Notes: generated from the sequence alone by a model not told the origin. 64,000 nucleotides of DNA from Euzebya tangerina (GCF_003074135.1 NZ_PPDK01000004.1:83191-147190), one strand, 5' to 3'; positions 1-8,506 are shown, counted from the stretch's first letter. Numbers and translations: made by a program.

Positions 1-1281
1 GTGGGCGTCGGGGATGACCGGGACGACCAGTCCGCGGGGTGTCTGGGCGGCGATGCCCAGGTTGACGTGGCCGTACTGGACGATCTCCTCGGTCTCGACG
101 TCCAGCGAGGCGTTCAGCGAGGGGTACGCACGCAGCCCGGCGACGGCCATCCGCATGATGAGCGCGAGCGGGCTGATCTTGGTCTCCGACGCCTCGTTCA
201 GCTTCCTCCGCAGCTTCCACAGCGGGGTGGCATCGGCCTCGACCCAGGTGACGGCTTCGGGGATCTCGCGGCGCGAGCGGCCCATCTGGGCGGAGATGGC
301 CTTGCGGATCTGCCCCATCGGGATCCGGGTCTCGCTGCTCCCGTCCGCGGACGCGGCCACTCCGGCGGTCGAGGACCCGGTGTCGCGTGCGCCGGCCTCG
401 GCTGAGGCGGCAGCCGCGTGCTCGGCGGCGATGGCTGAGGGGTCGGTCGCGGCACGGGCCTGGGCGGCCTCGGCCGGGCTCTCCGCCGGGACGGTCGGGC
501 TCTCCGCCGGGACGGTCGGGCTCTCCGCCGGGACGGTCGGGCTCTCCGCTCGGGATGAGGTGTCGGCGGCGGCGTGAACGTCCTCGCGCGTGATGACTCC
601 GTCCTCACCGCTGCCGGCGACGACGTCCAGGTCGACTCCCAGGTCCTTGGCCAGCTTGCGGACCGGCGGCTTGGCCTTGGGGCGCCCGTCGCGCTCGACC
701 GGCGCGGGCGATTCGACACGATCGGGGCCTGAACCCTCCATGTGGCGGTTAGCCCCCGATCGTGCACCATCGTGGGCCGAGTCAGCACCAGCTGACGAGG
801 TCACCCGGCGCCGCCGAGAGCCCCCGCCACCCGAGGTCCCGTACCCCACCAGCACACTGCCCGACTCACTGCGGTCCTCCCCGGAACCGCTGTCGCCGGA
901 TGGTGCCTCCGCCGCGGCCTCTGCCGACCCGGTTGCCGAGATCGCCGTCCCCGGTGCGTCACCCGAGGAGAGGTCCCCGTCTGCTCCTGCTGACCCCGAC
1001 TCGCCCGCCGACCCCGTCGCGCCGCTCGAGGACCCCTCACCTCCGACATCGATGGTGATGAGCGGCTCGCCGACGGCCACCTCCTCGCCTGGCTGGGCGT
1101 GCAGAGTGGTCACCGTCCCCGCGAACGGAGAGGGCACCTCCACAACGGCCTTCGCGGTCTCCACCTCGGCGATGTACTGGTCCACCTCGACGGTGTCGCC
1201 GACCGCAACCAGCCAGGCCACGACCTCGCCCTCCGTCAGCCCCTCACCGAGGTCGGGCATCATGAACTCGCGCTGGCTCAC
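1..1281 (-). CDS. bkdC: E2 dihydrolipoyl acyltransferase of a 2-oxoacid dehydrogenase complex (C-terminus beyond window)
   Basis: The protein transfers the acyl group from E1 to CoA on a swinging lipoyl arm and forms the core of the complex. From a GTG at 1281, with AGGAG six bases upstream, the first 427 residues are present. The order is a lipoyl domain (about 1-77; lipoylated Lys about 44 in ETAK, where most E2s have ETDK), a low-complexity linker, a peripheral subunit-binding domain (about 197-237), a second linker with a seven-residue tandem repeat (about 244-268), and the start of the catalytic domain from about 325. The catalytic HxxxD motif lies outside the window. It follows bkdA and bkdB on the same strand. 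An ATG at 1263 is a weaker alternative start. Branched-chain rather than pyruvate specificity is inferred from the E1 neighbours. Confidence 0.9.
   Translation of the reverse strand, partial: MSQREFMMPDLGEGLTEGEVVAWLVAVGDTVEVDQYIAEVETAKAVVEVPSPFAGTVTTLHAQPGEEVAVGEPLITIDVGGEGSSSGATGSAGESGSAGADGDLSSGDAPGTAISATGSAEAAAEAPSGDSGSGEDRSESGSVLVGYGTSGGGGSRRRRVTSSAGADSAHDGARSGANRHMEGSGPDRVESPAPVERDGRPKAKPPVRKLAKDLGVDLDVVAGSGEDGVITREDVHAAADTSSRAESPTVPAESPTVPAESPTVPAESPAEAAQARAATDPSAIAAEHAAAASAEAGARDTGSSTAGVAASADGSSETRIPMGQIRKAISAQMGRSRREIPEAVTWVEADATPLWKLRRKLNEASETKISPLALIMRMAVAGLRAYPSLNASLDVETEEIVQYGHVNLGIAAQTPRGLVVPVIPDAH
478..549. repeat. In-frame 21-bp tandem repeat inside the E2 gene (3.4 copies)
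   Basis: Three near-identical 21-bp units and a partial fourth encode SPTVPAE repeats in the linker of the E2 protein. On the minus strand the unit contains GAGCCCGACCGTCCCGG, which aligns closely with the repeat inside the MoxR gene near 43.2 kb and with the intergenic arrays. The 21-bp length preserves the reading frame. Confidence 0.9.
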
Positions 1282-1356
1282 CTTGCACTCCTGTTGTCAT
1301 CCGGCGTCAGCCGGCATGTGTCCGTGACCGTGGACGGCCCGAGCGGTAGCGGGATG

Positions 1357-2328
1357 TCAGTACTCCAGCGTCGTCGCGACGGCATCCAGGATTCGGTCCA
1401 CGTCCGGCAGGAAGAACTCCTCGAGCATCGCCGCCGGATAGGGGATGTCGAAGCCGCCAACGCGCTGGACCGGCGCCTCCAGCGAGTAGAACGCGTGCTG
1501 CTGCACCCTGGCCGCCACCTCGGCACCGAACCCGGCTGTCGTCTGCGCCTCGTGCACCACGACCAGCCGTCCGGTCCGCTCGACCGACTCCACGATCGTG
1601 CCGTGGTCGAACGGCACCAACGAGCGGATGTCGATGACCTCGAGGTCCCACCCCTCCGCCTCCGCGGCCTCGGCCGTCTCCAGGCAGGTCTTGACCATCG
1701 GCCCGTAGGCTGCCAGCGTCGCCGTGGTCCCCGGCCGACGGACGACGGACTGGCCGATGGGCTCGGTGGTGATGGGGAGGATCGCGTCCTCCTTCATCCA
1801 GTACCGGCGCTTGGGCTCGAAGAAGACGACCGGATCGTCGGAGAAGATCGACTCGGTCAGCAGGGAGTAGGCGTCTGCGGGCGTCCCCGGCGTGACAACC
1901 TTCAGGCCGGCCGTGTGGGCGAAGTAGGCCTCGGGCGACTCGGAGTGGTGCTCCACCGCTCCGATCCCCCCGCCGAAGGGGATCCGGATCGTGATCGGCA
2001 TCGTCACCGTCCCGCGCGACCGGTTCCGCATCTTGGCGATGTGGGACACGATCTGCTCGAAGGCGGGGTAGGTGAAGCCGTCGAACTGCATCTCGATGAT
2101 CGGGCGGAAGCCGTACATGGCCATCCCGACCGCGGTCCCCGCGATGCCTGCCTCGGCCAGCGGGGTGTCGAAGCAGCGTTGGTCACCGAACCGCTCCTGC
2201 AGCTTGTCGGTGATCCGGAAGACCCCGCCAAGGGTTCCCACGTCCTCACCGAAGAGGACCACCCGGTCGTCCTTCTCGAAGGCATCGTGCAGGGACTGGT
2301 TCAGGGCCTGAGCCATGGTGATCGCCAT
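1357..2328 (-). CDS. bkdB: 2-oxoacid dehydrogenase E1 component, beta subunit
   Basis: This is the beta half of the thiamine-diphosphate E1 enzyme, which decarboxylates the 2-oxoacid and acylates the E2 lipoyl group. At 323 residues it has normal length. It carries the beta-subunit hallmarks FGEDVG near residue 26, CFDTPLAE, FDGF and VEHHSESPE. The segment FEPKRRYW is characteristic of actinobacterial branched-chain E1-beta proteins as I remember them, which is why I prefer bkd over pdh. The start lies 5 bases after the end of the alpha-subunit gene, so the two are probably translationally coupled. Substrate specificity cannot be proved from sequence alone. Confidence 0.93.
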   Translation of the reverse strand: MAITMAQALNQSLHDAFEKDDRVVLFGEDVGTLGGVFRITDKLQERFGDQRCFDTPLAEAGIAGTAVGMAMYGFRPIIEMQFDGFTYPAFEQIVSHIAKMRNRSRGTVTMPITIRIPFGGGIGAVEHHSESPEAYFAHTAGLKVVTPGTPADAYSLLTESIFSDDPVVFFEPKRRYWMKEDAILPITTEPIGQSVVRRPGTTATLAAYGPMVKTCLETAEAAEAEGWDLEVIDIRSLVPFDHGTIVESVERTGRLVVVHEAQTTAGFGAEVAARVQQHAFYSLEAPVQRVGGFDIPYPAAMLEEFFLPDVDRILDAVATTLEY

Positions 2329-2332
2329 CGGA

Positions 2333-3463
2333 TCAGCCTTCCGTTCCGTTGGTGCCCGCGTCCAGCTCGCGCGTCAGCAGCGCCCGCTGGTCGGCGAACT
2401 CGGCCGGGGGGTCGACGTAGACGTGCTCGAACAGCTCCATCGGGTCGCCGTGTGGCGCTTCGTAGATCTCCTCGCGGATGCCGGAGGCCAGGGTCTCGAC
2501 ATCGGCGTCGATCCGGTCCTTCAGCTCGTCGTCCATCAGGCCCTCTGCGCTCAGGTACGCCCCGAAGCGGGCGATGGGGTCACGCCGCTGCCACTCGTCC
2601 ATCTCCTCGGGCGTGCGGTAGCGGGTCGGGTCATCGGAGGTGGTGTGGGCCTCCATCCGGTAGGTGACGGCCTCGATGAGGGACGGACCCTCGCCGGCGC
2701 GGGCTCGCTGGACCGCACGTCTGGTGACCGCGTAGGTGGCCAGCACATCGTTGCCGTCGACGCGGTAGCCGGGGATCCCGTAGCCGATGCCCTTGTGGGC
2801 GATCGTGGGGGCGCGGGTCTGCTCGCTGAGGGGCGTCGAGATGGCGTACTGGTTGTTCTGGACGAAGAAGATGCAGGGAGCGTCGTACACCGCGGCGAAG
2901 TTCATCGCCTCGTGCGGGTCGCCCTCACTGGTGGCGCCGTCGCCGAAGTAGGTCATGACGACGATGTCCTCGCCGTCGAACGCGGCAGCGATGGCGTAGC
3001 CGGCCCCGTGGATGGCCTGGGTGCCGATCGGGATGCTCATCAGCGCGAAGTTGGAGTCGTAGGGGTTGTGGCCCGACAGCCACGTCCCCCGCCACTGGTG
3101 CAGCAGCTGCCCCGGCTCGAGGCCCCGGACGATGGCGGCACCCATCTCCCGGAACGAGGGGAACATCCAGTCACGGTCCTCCAGCGCGTACGCGCCGCCG
3201 ACCTGGGCGGCCTCCTGCCCCAGCAGTGAGGCGTAGACCCCGAGCTGCCCCTGGCGTTGCAGGCTGATGGCCTGCTTGTCGATCCGCCGGCTGACCACCA
3301 TGTAGCGATACAGGTTGCGCAGGTCGTCGGGACCCAGGTCGTCGATCGGGAAGTCCGGGTTCTCGTGCAGCACCCCGTCGTCGTCGAGCAGTTGGACGGG
3401 CTCTGCCGGAGGCAACAGCTGCAGGTAGCGCTGATCAAGCGCAGCGGGCTCGGATCGGTTCAT
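2333..3463 (-). CDS. bkdA: 2-oxoacid dehydrogenase E1 component, alpha subunit
   Basis: Alpha subunit of E1 (376 aa), which binds thiamine diphosphate and Mg2+. The ThDP motif GDGATSEGDPHEAMNFA, ending near VQNNQYAIS, sits at about residues 171-200. The phosphorylation-loop-like segment YRMEAHTTSDDPTRY lies downstream. The frame is open for another 60 codons upstream, but that extension is unlike the family. The ATG at 3463 has AGGAGG 11 bases upstream and gives the expected N-terminus. It is the first gene of the bkdABC operon; a promoter and a palindrome lie about 90-125 bases upstream. Confidence 0.92.
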   Translation of the reverse strand: MNRSEPAALDQRYLQLLPPAEPVQLLDDDGVLHENPDFPIDDLGPDDLRNLYRYMVVSRRIDKQAISLQRQGQLGVYASLLGQEAAQVGGAYALEDRDWMFPSFREMGAAIVRGLEPGQLLHQWRGTWLSGHNPYDSNFALMSIPIGTQAIHGAGYAIAAAFDGEDIVVMTYFGDGATSEGDPHEAMNFAAVYDAPCIFFVQNNQYAISTPLSEQTRAPTIAHKGIGYGIPGYRVDGNDVLATYAVTRRAVQRARAGEGPSLIEAVTYRMEAHTTSDDPTRYRTPEEMDEWQRRDPIARFGAYLSAEGLMDDELKDRIDADVETLASGIREEIYEAPHGDPMELFEHVYVDPPAEFADQRALLTRELDAGTNGTEG

Positions 3464-3548
3464 GCAGACGTCTGCCTCCTGGGCAACAGCGGGGGTCTCC
3501 CGGTGCCACGAATCGATGGTGCGGTGGGGATGGCCGCACCATGACCGT

Positions 3549-3578
3549 ACGCTACTGAACACTTCCGCTGGCTCACAA
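3549..3578 (-). promoter_or_regulatory. Predicted sigma-70-type promoter of the bkd operon
   Basis: On the minus strand, TTGTGA (3578-3573) and TAGCGT (3554-3549) are separated by 18 bases, matching actinobacterial -35 and -10 boxes. Transcription would start near 3541, giving a leader of roughly 80 bases before bkdA. The prediction rests on motif inspection only. Confidence 0.5.
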
Positions 3579-3589
3579 GGGATTGTGAG
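3572..3589. promoter_or_regulatory. Perfect palindrome overlapping the bkd -35 box (putative operator)
   Basis: CTCACAAGGGATTGTGAG is a perfect inverted repeat with 7-bp arms and a 4-bp centre. One arm contains the proposed -35 box of the bkd promoter, so a dimeric regulator bound here would block RNA polymerase. The regulator is not identifiable in the window. Confidence 0.5.
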
Positions 3590-3649
3590 ACACGTTGTCC
3601 GATTCGATTGCACGAACTGACGAGACACTGACGATACGAACACCCAAGT

Positions 3650-3678
3650 AAGGCCTGACGGAAGGATCGTCAGGCCTT
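3650..3678 (-). terminator. Hairpin downstream of the DsbA-family gene
   Basis: AAGGCCTGACG and CGTCAGGCCTT form a perfect 11-bp stem with a 7-base loop, 25 bases beyond the stop of the minus-strand gene ending at 3703. No long U tract follows, so termination efficiency is uncertain. Confidence 0.55.
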
Positions 3679-3702
3679 GGGTTTGTCGAAATGGCCGCCG
3701 CG

Positions 3703-4335
3703 CTACAGCTGGATGCTGCTCATGTCCGGACCCTCGTTCCGGGTGCGCTTCAGTTCGTAGAACCCGTCGACCTCGATGAGCGCCGACAGCCCGTCCCAGA
3801 GCGTGAGCGCCGCATCACCGGTCGGCACGCTCGGGATGACCGGACCGAAGTAGCCCTTCCACTCGCCGTCCACCTCGTAGGCGATGATCGGCGTTCCGAC
3901 GTCGTCGCCGGCCACGTCCTCGGCCTCCGCCGTCGATGCTCGGACGGCCTCATCCAGCGAGCTGTCGTCCATGTACTCGGCGTAGGAGGCGTCGACGCCG
4001 GCCGCGGTCAGCGCCTCGGTCACGTCGAAGTCGAGCCCGTCGTCCGCGTGGTGGAAGTGTGTTCCGAACTCCTTGTAGACCGCACGGATCTGATCGGTCT
4101 TGCCGTCCTTGCGAAGGGCCTCCACGATGCGGAGCAGCGCGAACGACCGGTTCATTGCTGGCTGGACCTTCTCCCGGTACTCGGGATCGATCTCCTTGCC
4201 CTCGTTGCGGACCTTCAGGCTGATGGGACGCCAGTCGATCTCGATGTCGCGGTGGGGACGAACCTCGTCGTCCAGCCAGAAGCTGGTGACCCAGCACCAG
4301 GGGCAGAGGGGGTCGAAGTAGAAGCGGACCTGCAT
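3703..4335 (-). CDS. DsbA-family thioredoxin-fold protein, Rv2466c-like mycothiol-dependent nitroreductase
   Basis: A 210-residue cytoplasmic thioredoxin-fold protein with the active-site motif CPWC at residues 11-14, preceded by FDPL and followed by WVTSFWLDDEV. This N-terminus, and the segment DIEIDWRPISLKVRNEGKE, resemble Mycobacterium tuberculosis Rv2466c, a mycothiol-dependent reductase that activates nitro prodrugs. The start at 4335 has AAAGG nine bases upstream; the open frame extends further but has no matching N-terminus. If the assignment is right, the host makes mycothiol. The gene is divergent from the sigma-factor gene and shares about 136 bases of promoter region with it. No signal peptide is seen. 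Confidence 0.8.
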   Translation of the reverse strand: MQVRFYFDPLCPWCWVTSFWLDDEVRPHRDIEIDWRPISLKVRNEGKEIDPEYREKVQPAMNRSFALLRIVEALRKDGKTDQIRAVYKEFGTHFHHADDGLDFDVTEALTAAGVDASYAEYMDDSSLDEAVRASTAEAEDVAGDDVGTPIIAYEVDGEWKGYFGPVIPSVPTGDAALTLWDGLSALIEVDGFYELKRTRNEGPDMSSIQL

Positions 4336-4471
4336 GGGTGAGTGCCTTTCAGGCGGCATATAGGTGACGGTTTCCCTGCGTGCAGCGGGGTACCTGCCAC
4401 GGTTATTCCCGAGCAGGGACGTCTCGCACACCCGGTGCAACCTGACAGCCCTGTCGATCGTCACGTTGCAG

Positions 4472-5116
4472 ATGGCCCTCGATCCAGCGCTAGCATCCTT
4501 CTGCCGCCAGGCCCACCCCCGTCTGGTCGGCAGTCTGACGCTGTACACGGCCGATCCTGCACTTGCCGAGGAGATCGCCCAGGACGCCTTGGCGTCGCTG
4601 ATCACGACCTGGGCTGAGGTCCAACACAAACGAGAGCCGTTGGCGTGGGCACACACCGTGGCGCTGAACCTCGCCCGGACCCGCCTGCGACGGCGGCGCG
4701 TTGGCCGCCGGCTGCTGCGGTTGGCAGCCACGACGACACCCACGGTGCACCACGATCCCGACGCTGGGGACGCTGTGGCAGTACGTCAGGCACTGCAGTG
4801 TCTGCCCCACCGACAGCGCGCCGTCCTCATCGCTCGCTTCTACGCGGGACACTCCGTGGCTGAGACGGCTCACATCCTCGACGTTCCCCAGGGCACCGTG
4901 AAGTCCGACACGCACCGCGCGTTGGCCGCGCTGCGGGCACTGCTGGGTGATGACGCCCTGGCGGCCCCGGCGACCGGCTCATCGGCCACAAGCCACGTAC
5001 TGGGTCCTGCGCCTCGCCCTGGAAGGCCAGGCCACCAGAAGCCGTCACCTCAGAACGGACCACAGAGGCAGCCCGGCAACACGACTCAGCCGACCCCACG
5101 GAGTACCCATGAGTGA
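4472..5116 (+). CDS. SigE-family (ECF-type) RNA polymerase sigma factor
   Basis: A group-IV sigma factor of the SigE family common in actinobacteria. Region 2 covers about residues 10-70 (YTADPALAEEIAQDALASL, then AHTVALNLARTRLRRRR). Region 4 covers about 105-165 (LPHRQRAVLIARFYAGHSVAET, then HTH residues ILDVPQGTVKSDTHRAL). A proline-rich tail of about 45 residues follows. The ATG at 4472 fits the family N-terminus but has no clear Shine-Dalgarno site; the frame is open back to a GTG at 4364, so the start is uncertain. Its stop overlaps the start of the next gene by 8 bases (ATGAGTGA), implying coupled expression with a membrane partner. Confidence 0.85.
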   Translation: MALDPALASFCRQAHPRLVGSLTLYTADPALAEEIAQDALASLITTWAEVQHKREPLAWAHTVALNLARTRLRRRRVGRRLLRLAATTTPTVHHDPDAGDAVAVRQALQCLPHRQRAVLIARFYAGHSVAETAHILDVPQGTVKSDTHRALAALRALLGDDALAAPATGSSATSHVLGPAPRPGRPGHQKPSPQNGPQRQPGNTTQPTPRSTHE

Positions 5117-6629
5117 TCAGTCGACGCAACAAGACGACCCGTCGAGCCGCAGTCTAGGAAAGTTGCTCGAACGCGCCGCCGGCACGGCGGCATCGTTGGA
5201 CCTGGACGCTCTGGAGCAGCGGGCAGCACGGCACCGCCGCCGGACATCGGCTCAGCGAGCGCTCACTGGATCGGCCGTTGCGCTGGTGATCATCCTGCTG
5301 GCGGCTTCCGCCATCCGCCTTGCGGATCCGGGTCCGCCGGCCGTTGTGCTGGACCATGATCCAGCGGGGTCTCCGCTCGACGTCACCCCGACCGCCAACC
5401 CCTTGCCGCCGACCCCTGAGGTTGCCGTCACCTCCCAGATCGACCCGAGGAGCGGCGTCGAAGTGACCGAGATTCCTGCTGACGGTGCGTCTGCTGATCG
5501 AGAGCCGGCGGCGGCATCGCCTCCCAGCACCGAGATGCTTGCCATCTTGGAACAGCCACCCGCCGTCCTGTCGGCAGGCGAGGCAGGGATGGTCGCTTTC
5601 GGTCCCACCGGCCGCGGTCCGTTGTGGTTGGCCGGGGAGGCCGAGAACCATCGCGTCCTCGTGGCACCACGGTCTGACGGCGACATCGCTTCTATTGCCG
5701 TGGCGGCGATGGGTGCCGCCGGAGGCAATGGCCTGCTGACGCTGAACACCAGCCTGCGACCGGACAGCTGGTTGGTCTGGTCGATCGTTCCTGACGGCTA
5801 CGACACCGGGGTACTCGCTGATGGCCGCGAACTGCCCATCAACAACAATCTGCTGTCCTTCGCGGGCCCAGACGGCATCCCCTCGGAGCTGGCAGGAACG
5901 GGTGAGGTCGACATCAGGGGCAGCGTCACAGGACCGGCCGGATCGCTGCCGCTGCGACGCGCCCAGCCACCGACGGAGGACGCCGCCGCCACCTTCGACG
6001 TCCTTGACGAATCAGAGCCACCGTGGCCGCTCGTCGGCGGCGTCGATCAATTGCGACCCCAGAACCTCTGGCCGACAGACCAACTGCGTCCGCTCAACAG
6101 CGTGGTGGGGACCGTCGAATCGGTTGTTGGCTCACTCGCCATCACCTCCGCAGATCAGGTCGAGGCGATACCGCCGGAGCTGGCGGTAACCGAAGGTCTG
6201 TGCCTCACAGTACTGTTCACGCCACCTGACCCTCCCCCCATCGGCTGTGGCTATGCGCGGACGACCGGCACTCCCCTGGTCGCAACGATCTCGTGGACGG
6301 GCGCCGACGGTGGTCTCAGCTGGGCAGCCCTGGTGCCCGACGGGTGGACCGAACTGGTCACGTCCAACGGCTCCTCCACACCAGTGCGGGACAACGTCCT
6401 CGCCATTCCGGACATCACCACCCATCCGCGAACCGCCGAGTTGGTCAACGCTGATGGCCGGCGCGAGGTGGTCGCCGTCATGCCGTGGGAGGGCGACGAA
6501 CCGAACAACCTCGAAGCGCTGGCCAGCGCTCCACCCGGGCTGCCCCTCACCGAGGAGCCCGAGGTCATCATCCCATCACACGCACCCAGCCCGTGGCTCA
6601 CCGCGACGGAGCAGCCAGCGCTCGACTGA
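5109..6629 (+). CDS. Single-pass membrane protein, putative anti-sigma factor partner
   Basis: A 506-residue protein with a short cytoplasmic N-terminus (about 1-50, with the Arg-rich segment ARHRRRTSAQR), one transmembrane helix (about 55-75, ALVIILLAASAI) and a large exported domain of about 430 residues rich in Pro, Asp and Glu. I recognise no catalytic motif and no zinc-binding anti-sigma (ZAS) motif. The 8-base overlap with the upstream sigma gene and the topology argue that it binds that sigma factor at the membrane. SigE-family sigma genes are often followed by such proteins. The exported part may sense an envelope signal. The anti-sigma role is inferred from context only. Confidence 0.7.
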   Translation: MSDQSTQQDDPSSRSLGKLLERAAGTAASLDLDALEQRAARHRRRTSAQRALTGSAVALVIILLAASAIRLADPGPPAVVLDHDPAGSPLDVTPTANPLPPTPEVAVTSQIDPRSGVEVTEIPADGASADREPAAASPPSTEMLAILEQPPAVLSAGEAGMVAFGPTGRGPLWLAGEAENHRVLVAPRSDGDIASIAVAAMGAAGGNGLLTLNTSLRPDSWLVWSIVPDGYDTGVLADGRELPINNNLLSFAGPDGIPSELAGTGEVDIRGSVTGPAGSLPLRRAQPPTEDAAATFDVLDESEPPWPLVGGVDQLRPQNLWPTDQLRPLNSVVGTVESVVGSLAITSADQVEAIPPELAVTEGLCLTVLFTPPDPPPIGCGYARTTGTPLVATISWTGADGGLSWAALVPDGWTELVTSNGSSTPVRDNVLAIPDITTHPRTAELVNADGRREVVAVMPWEGDEPNNLEALASAPPGLPLTEEPEVIIPSHAPSPWLTATEQPALD

Positions 6630-6661
6630 CTCGCCCGCCCGTGGCTGGACCCCGTCCACCG

Positions 6662-8506
6662 TCAGGCGTAGATGCCCTCGATCACGTCGGCGTACTTCGT
6701 CTCGACCACGTGCCGCTTCAGCTTCATCGACGGGGTCAGCTCGCCCGACTCGACCGTCCAGTCCGTGGGCAGCAGCTCCCAGCGCTTGACCTGCTCGACC
6801 CGCGCCAGCTTGGTGTTGGCCGTCTCCACGGCCCGCTCGATCTCGGCCCGGACGTCCTCCCGCTGGGAGAACTCCGCCAGCGACTCGTAGGGGATGTCGT
6901 TCTTGGCCGCCCATCCGGGCGCCGCCTCCGGGTCCAGCACCAGCAGCGCCGAGATGTAGTTCCGGTCGTCGCCGACGGCCATGACCTGCCCGATCAGCGG
7001 GTGGGCGGTCATGTGAGTCTCGATCTCGTGCGGGCTGACGTTCTTGCCGGAGGAGGTGACGATGATCTCCTTCTTCCGGCCGATGATCTCCAGGTACCCC
7101 TCGCTGATCCGGCCGAGGTCCCCGGTGTGGAGCCAGCCGTCGTCGTCGTAGAGCTCCTCGGTGGCCTCGGGCCGCTTGTAGTACGCCGGTGTCATGGTCG
7201 GTCCACGGGCGATGATCTCGCCGTCATCAGCGATCGCGACCTCGATGCCCGGCAGCGCCTCGCCGACCGTCGAGAGCCTCGTCCGACCGGGCTGGTTCGC
7301 ATTCGTGACCGCACACGTCTCGGTCATCCCGTACACGTTGAGGATCTCGATTCCGAGGCCCGAGAAGAACATCAGGAGGTCGTCCGGCATCTTGGCGGCA
7401 CCGGTCAGCGCCACCGTGAGGTCGTCCATGCCCAGGCCTTCGCGGACCTTGGAGTACACCAGCCGCTCGAACAACGTCGCCTGCGCCTGCAGCAGGATGG
7501 AGGGCTTGCGACCGGTCAGCTGCATGCCGCCCAGCTGCGGGAGGATCTCGAAGGCCTGCTGCCCCAGCTTCGCCTTCGGTCCCTCCGCCTCCGCCACCCG
7601 GTTGAGCAGCGCCGAGCGCATCTTCTCCCATACGCGGGGGACGGCCAGGAAGGCCGTGGGCCGTGCGACCGGTAGGTACTCCGCGATCTTGGTGTAGTCG
7701 TCGCAGAAGAAGACCTTGCTGGCGTACAGGATCCCCTGCCAGTGGCTGAAGGTCCGCTCGGCCACGTGGGCCAGCGGCAGATAGGACAGCACCCGCGGGT
7801 TCATCGGCAGCTCGAAGACCTGCTTGGCGGCCTCCATCAGGTACAGGACCGCCTGGTGGGTCTCGACCACACCCTTGGGTGGCCCCGTGGTGCCGGAGGT
7901 GTAGATCAGCGTGGCGGTGTCGTCGGGCTCGACGGAGTTCCACCGCTCGGTGTAGACCTCCTCGCCGACCTCGGCCAGGTGTGCCTCACCCTCCGCCAGG
8001 AAGTCCGCCCAGCTGATGACACCCTCACCGTCACAGGCGTCGGCGTCCTCGATGACCACGATCGTGGCCAGCTCGGGCAGCTGATCCCGGACGGCCGCCC
8101 ACCGTCCGTACGCCTCGGGTCCGCCCAGGACGGCGACCTTGGCCTCGCAGTTGCCGGCCACGTAGGCGATCTGGTCCTCCGCCAGGGTGTTGTAGACGCT
8201 GACACCGGTGGCGGCAGCCATGAACGAGCCGGCGTCGGCGATGCAGTGCTCCGGCCGGTTCTCCACCATGATCGCAACGAAGTCGCCCTTGCCCAGGCCG
8301 CGCTTGTGCAGCGCCATGGCCACGTGCTTGGCGGCCTGGCCGTACGCACCCCACGACGTCCAGTGCCAGTTGCCGTCGTCGTCCCGCCGGCCCAGGGCGT
8401 CGGCGTCCGCGTGGTCGGTGGTGGCCTGGTGGAAGAGCGTGCAGAGCGTCTGGCCCTCGATGGCGGAGAGGATCTTGGCGCGCTGTGCCTCGACGGGAGT
8501 GGTCAT
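6662..8506 (-). CDS. Long-chain fatty acid-CoA ligase (AMP-dependent synthetase, FadD15-like)
   Basis: A 614-residue adenylate-forming enzyme that activates fatty acids with ATP and CoA. The AMP-binding P-loop YTSGTTGPPKG is near residue 200, VYGMTETC is the A5-type motif, the hinge region GWLHTGDLGRISEGYLEIIGRKKE follows, and the catalytic Lys is expected in the C-terminal lid (about 600, PSMKLKR). Length and motifs match the bacterial FadD15 type. The ATG at 8506 has AAAGG eight bases upstream; a much longer open frame upstream is antisense to the chelatase gene and is rejected. It faces the chelatase gene across a 99-base divergent gap and is convergent with the membrane-protein gene. Confidence 0.93.
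   Translation of the reverse strand: MTTPVEAQRAKILSAIEGQTLCTLFHQATTDHADADALGRRDDDGNWHWTSWGAYGQAAKHVAMALHKRGLGKGDFVAIMVENRPEHCIADAGSFMAAATGVSVYNTLAEDQIAYVAGNCEAKVAVLGGPEAYGRWAAVRDQLPELATIVVIEDADACDGEGVISWADFLAEGEAHLAEVGEEVYTERWNSVEPDDTATLIYTSGTTGPPKGVVETHQAVLYLMEAAKQVFELPMNPRVLSYLPLAHVAERTFSHWQGILYASKVFFCDDYTKIAEYLPVARPTAFLAVPRVWEKMRSALLNRVAEAEGPKAKLGQQAFEILPQLGGMQLTGRKPSILLQAQATLFERLVYSKVREGLGMDDLTVALTGAAKMPDDLLMFFSGLGIEILNVYGMTETCAVTNANQPGRTRLSTVGEALPGIEVAIADDGEIIARGPTMTPAYYKRPEATEELYDDDGWLHTGDLGRISEGYLEIIGRKKEIIVTSSGKNVSPHEIETHMTAHPLIGQVMAVGDDRNYISALLVLDPEAAPGWAAKNDIPYESLAEFSQREDVRAEIERAVETANTKLARVEQVKRWELLPTDWTVESGELTPSMKLKRHVVETKYADVIEGIYA

Noticed and set aside
1099..2667. Long open frames antisense to bkdB and bkdC
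   Set aside because: They are by-products of high GC codon bias opposite well-identified genes; the translations are Arg/Gly/His-rich and match no family.
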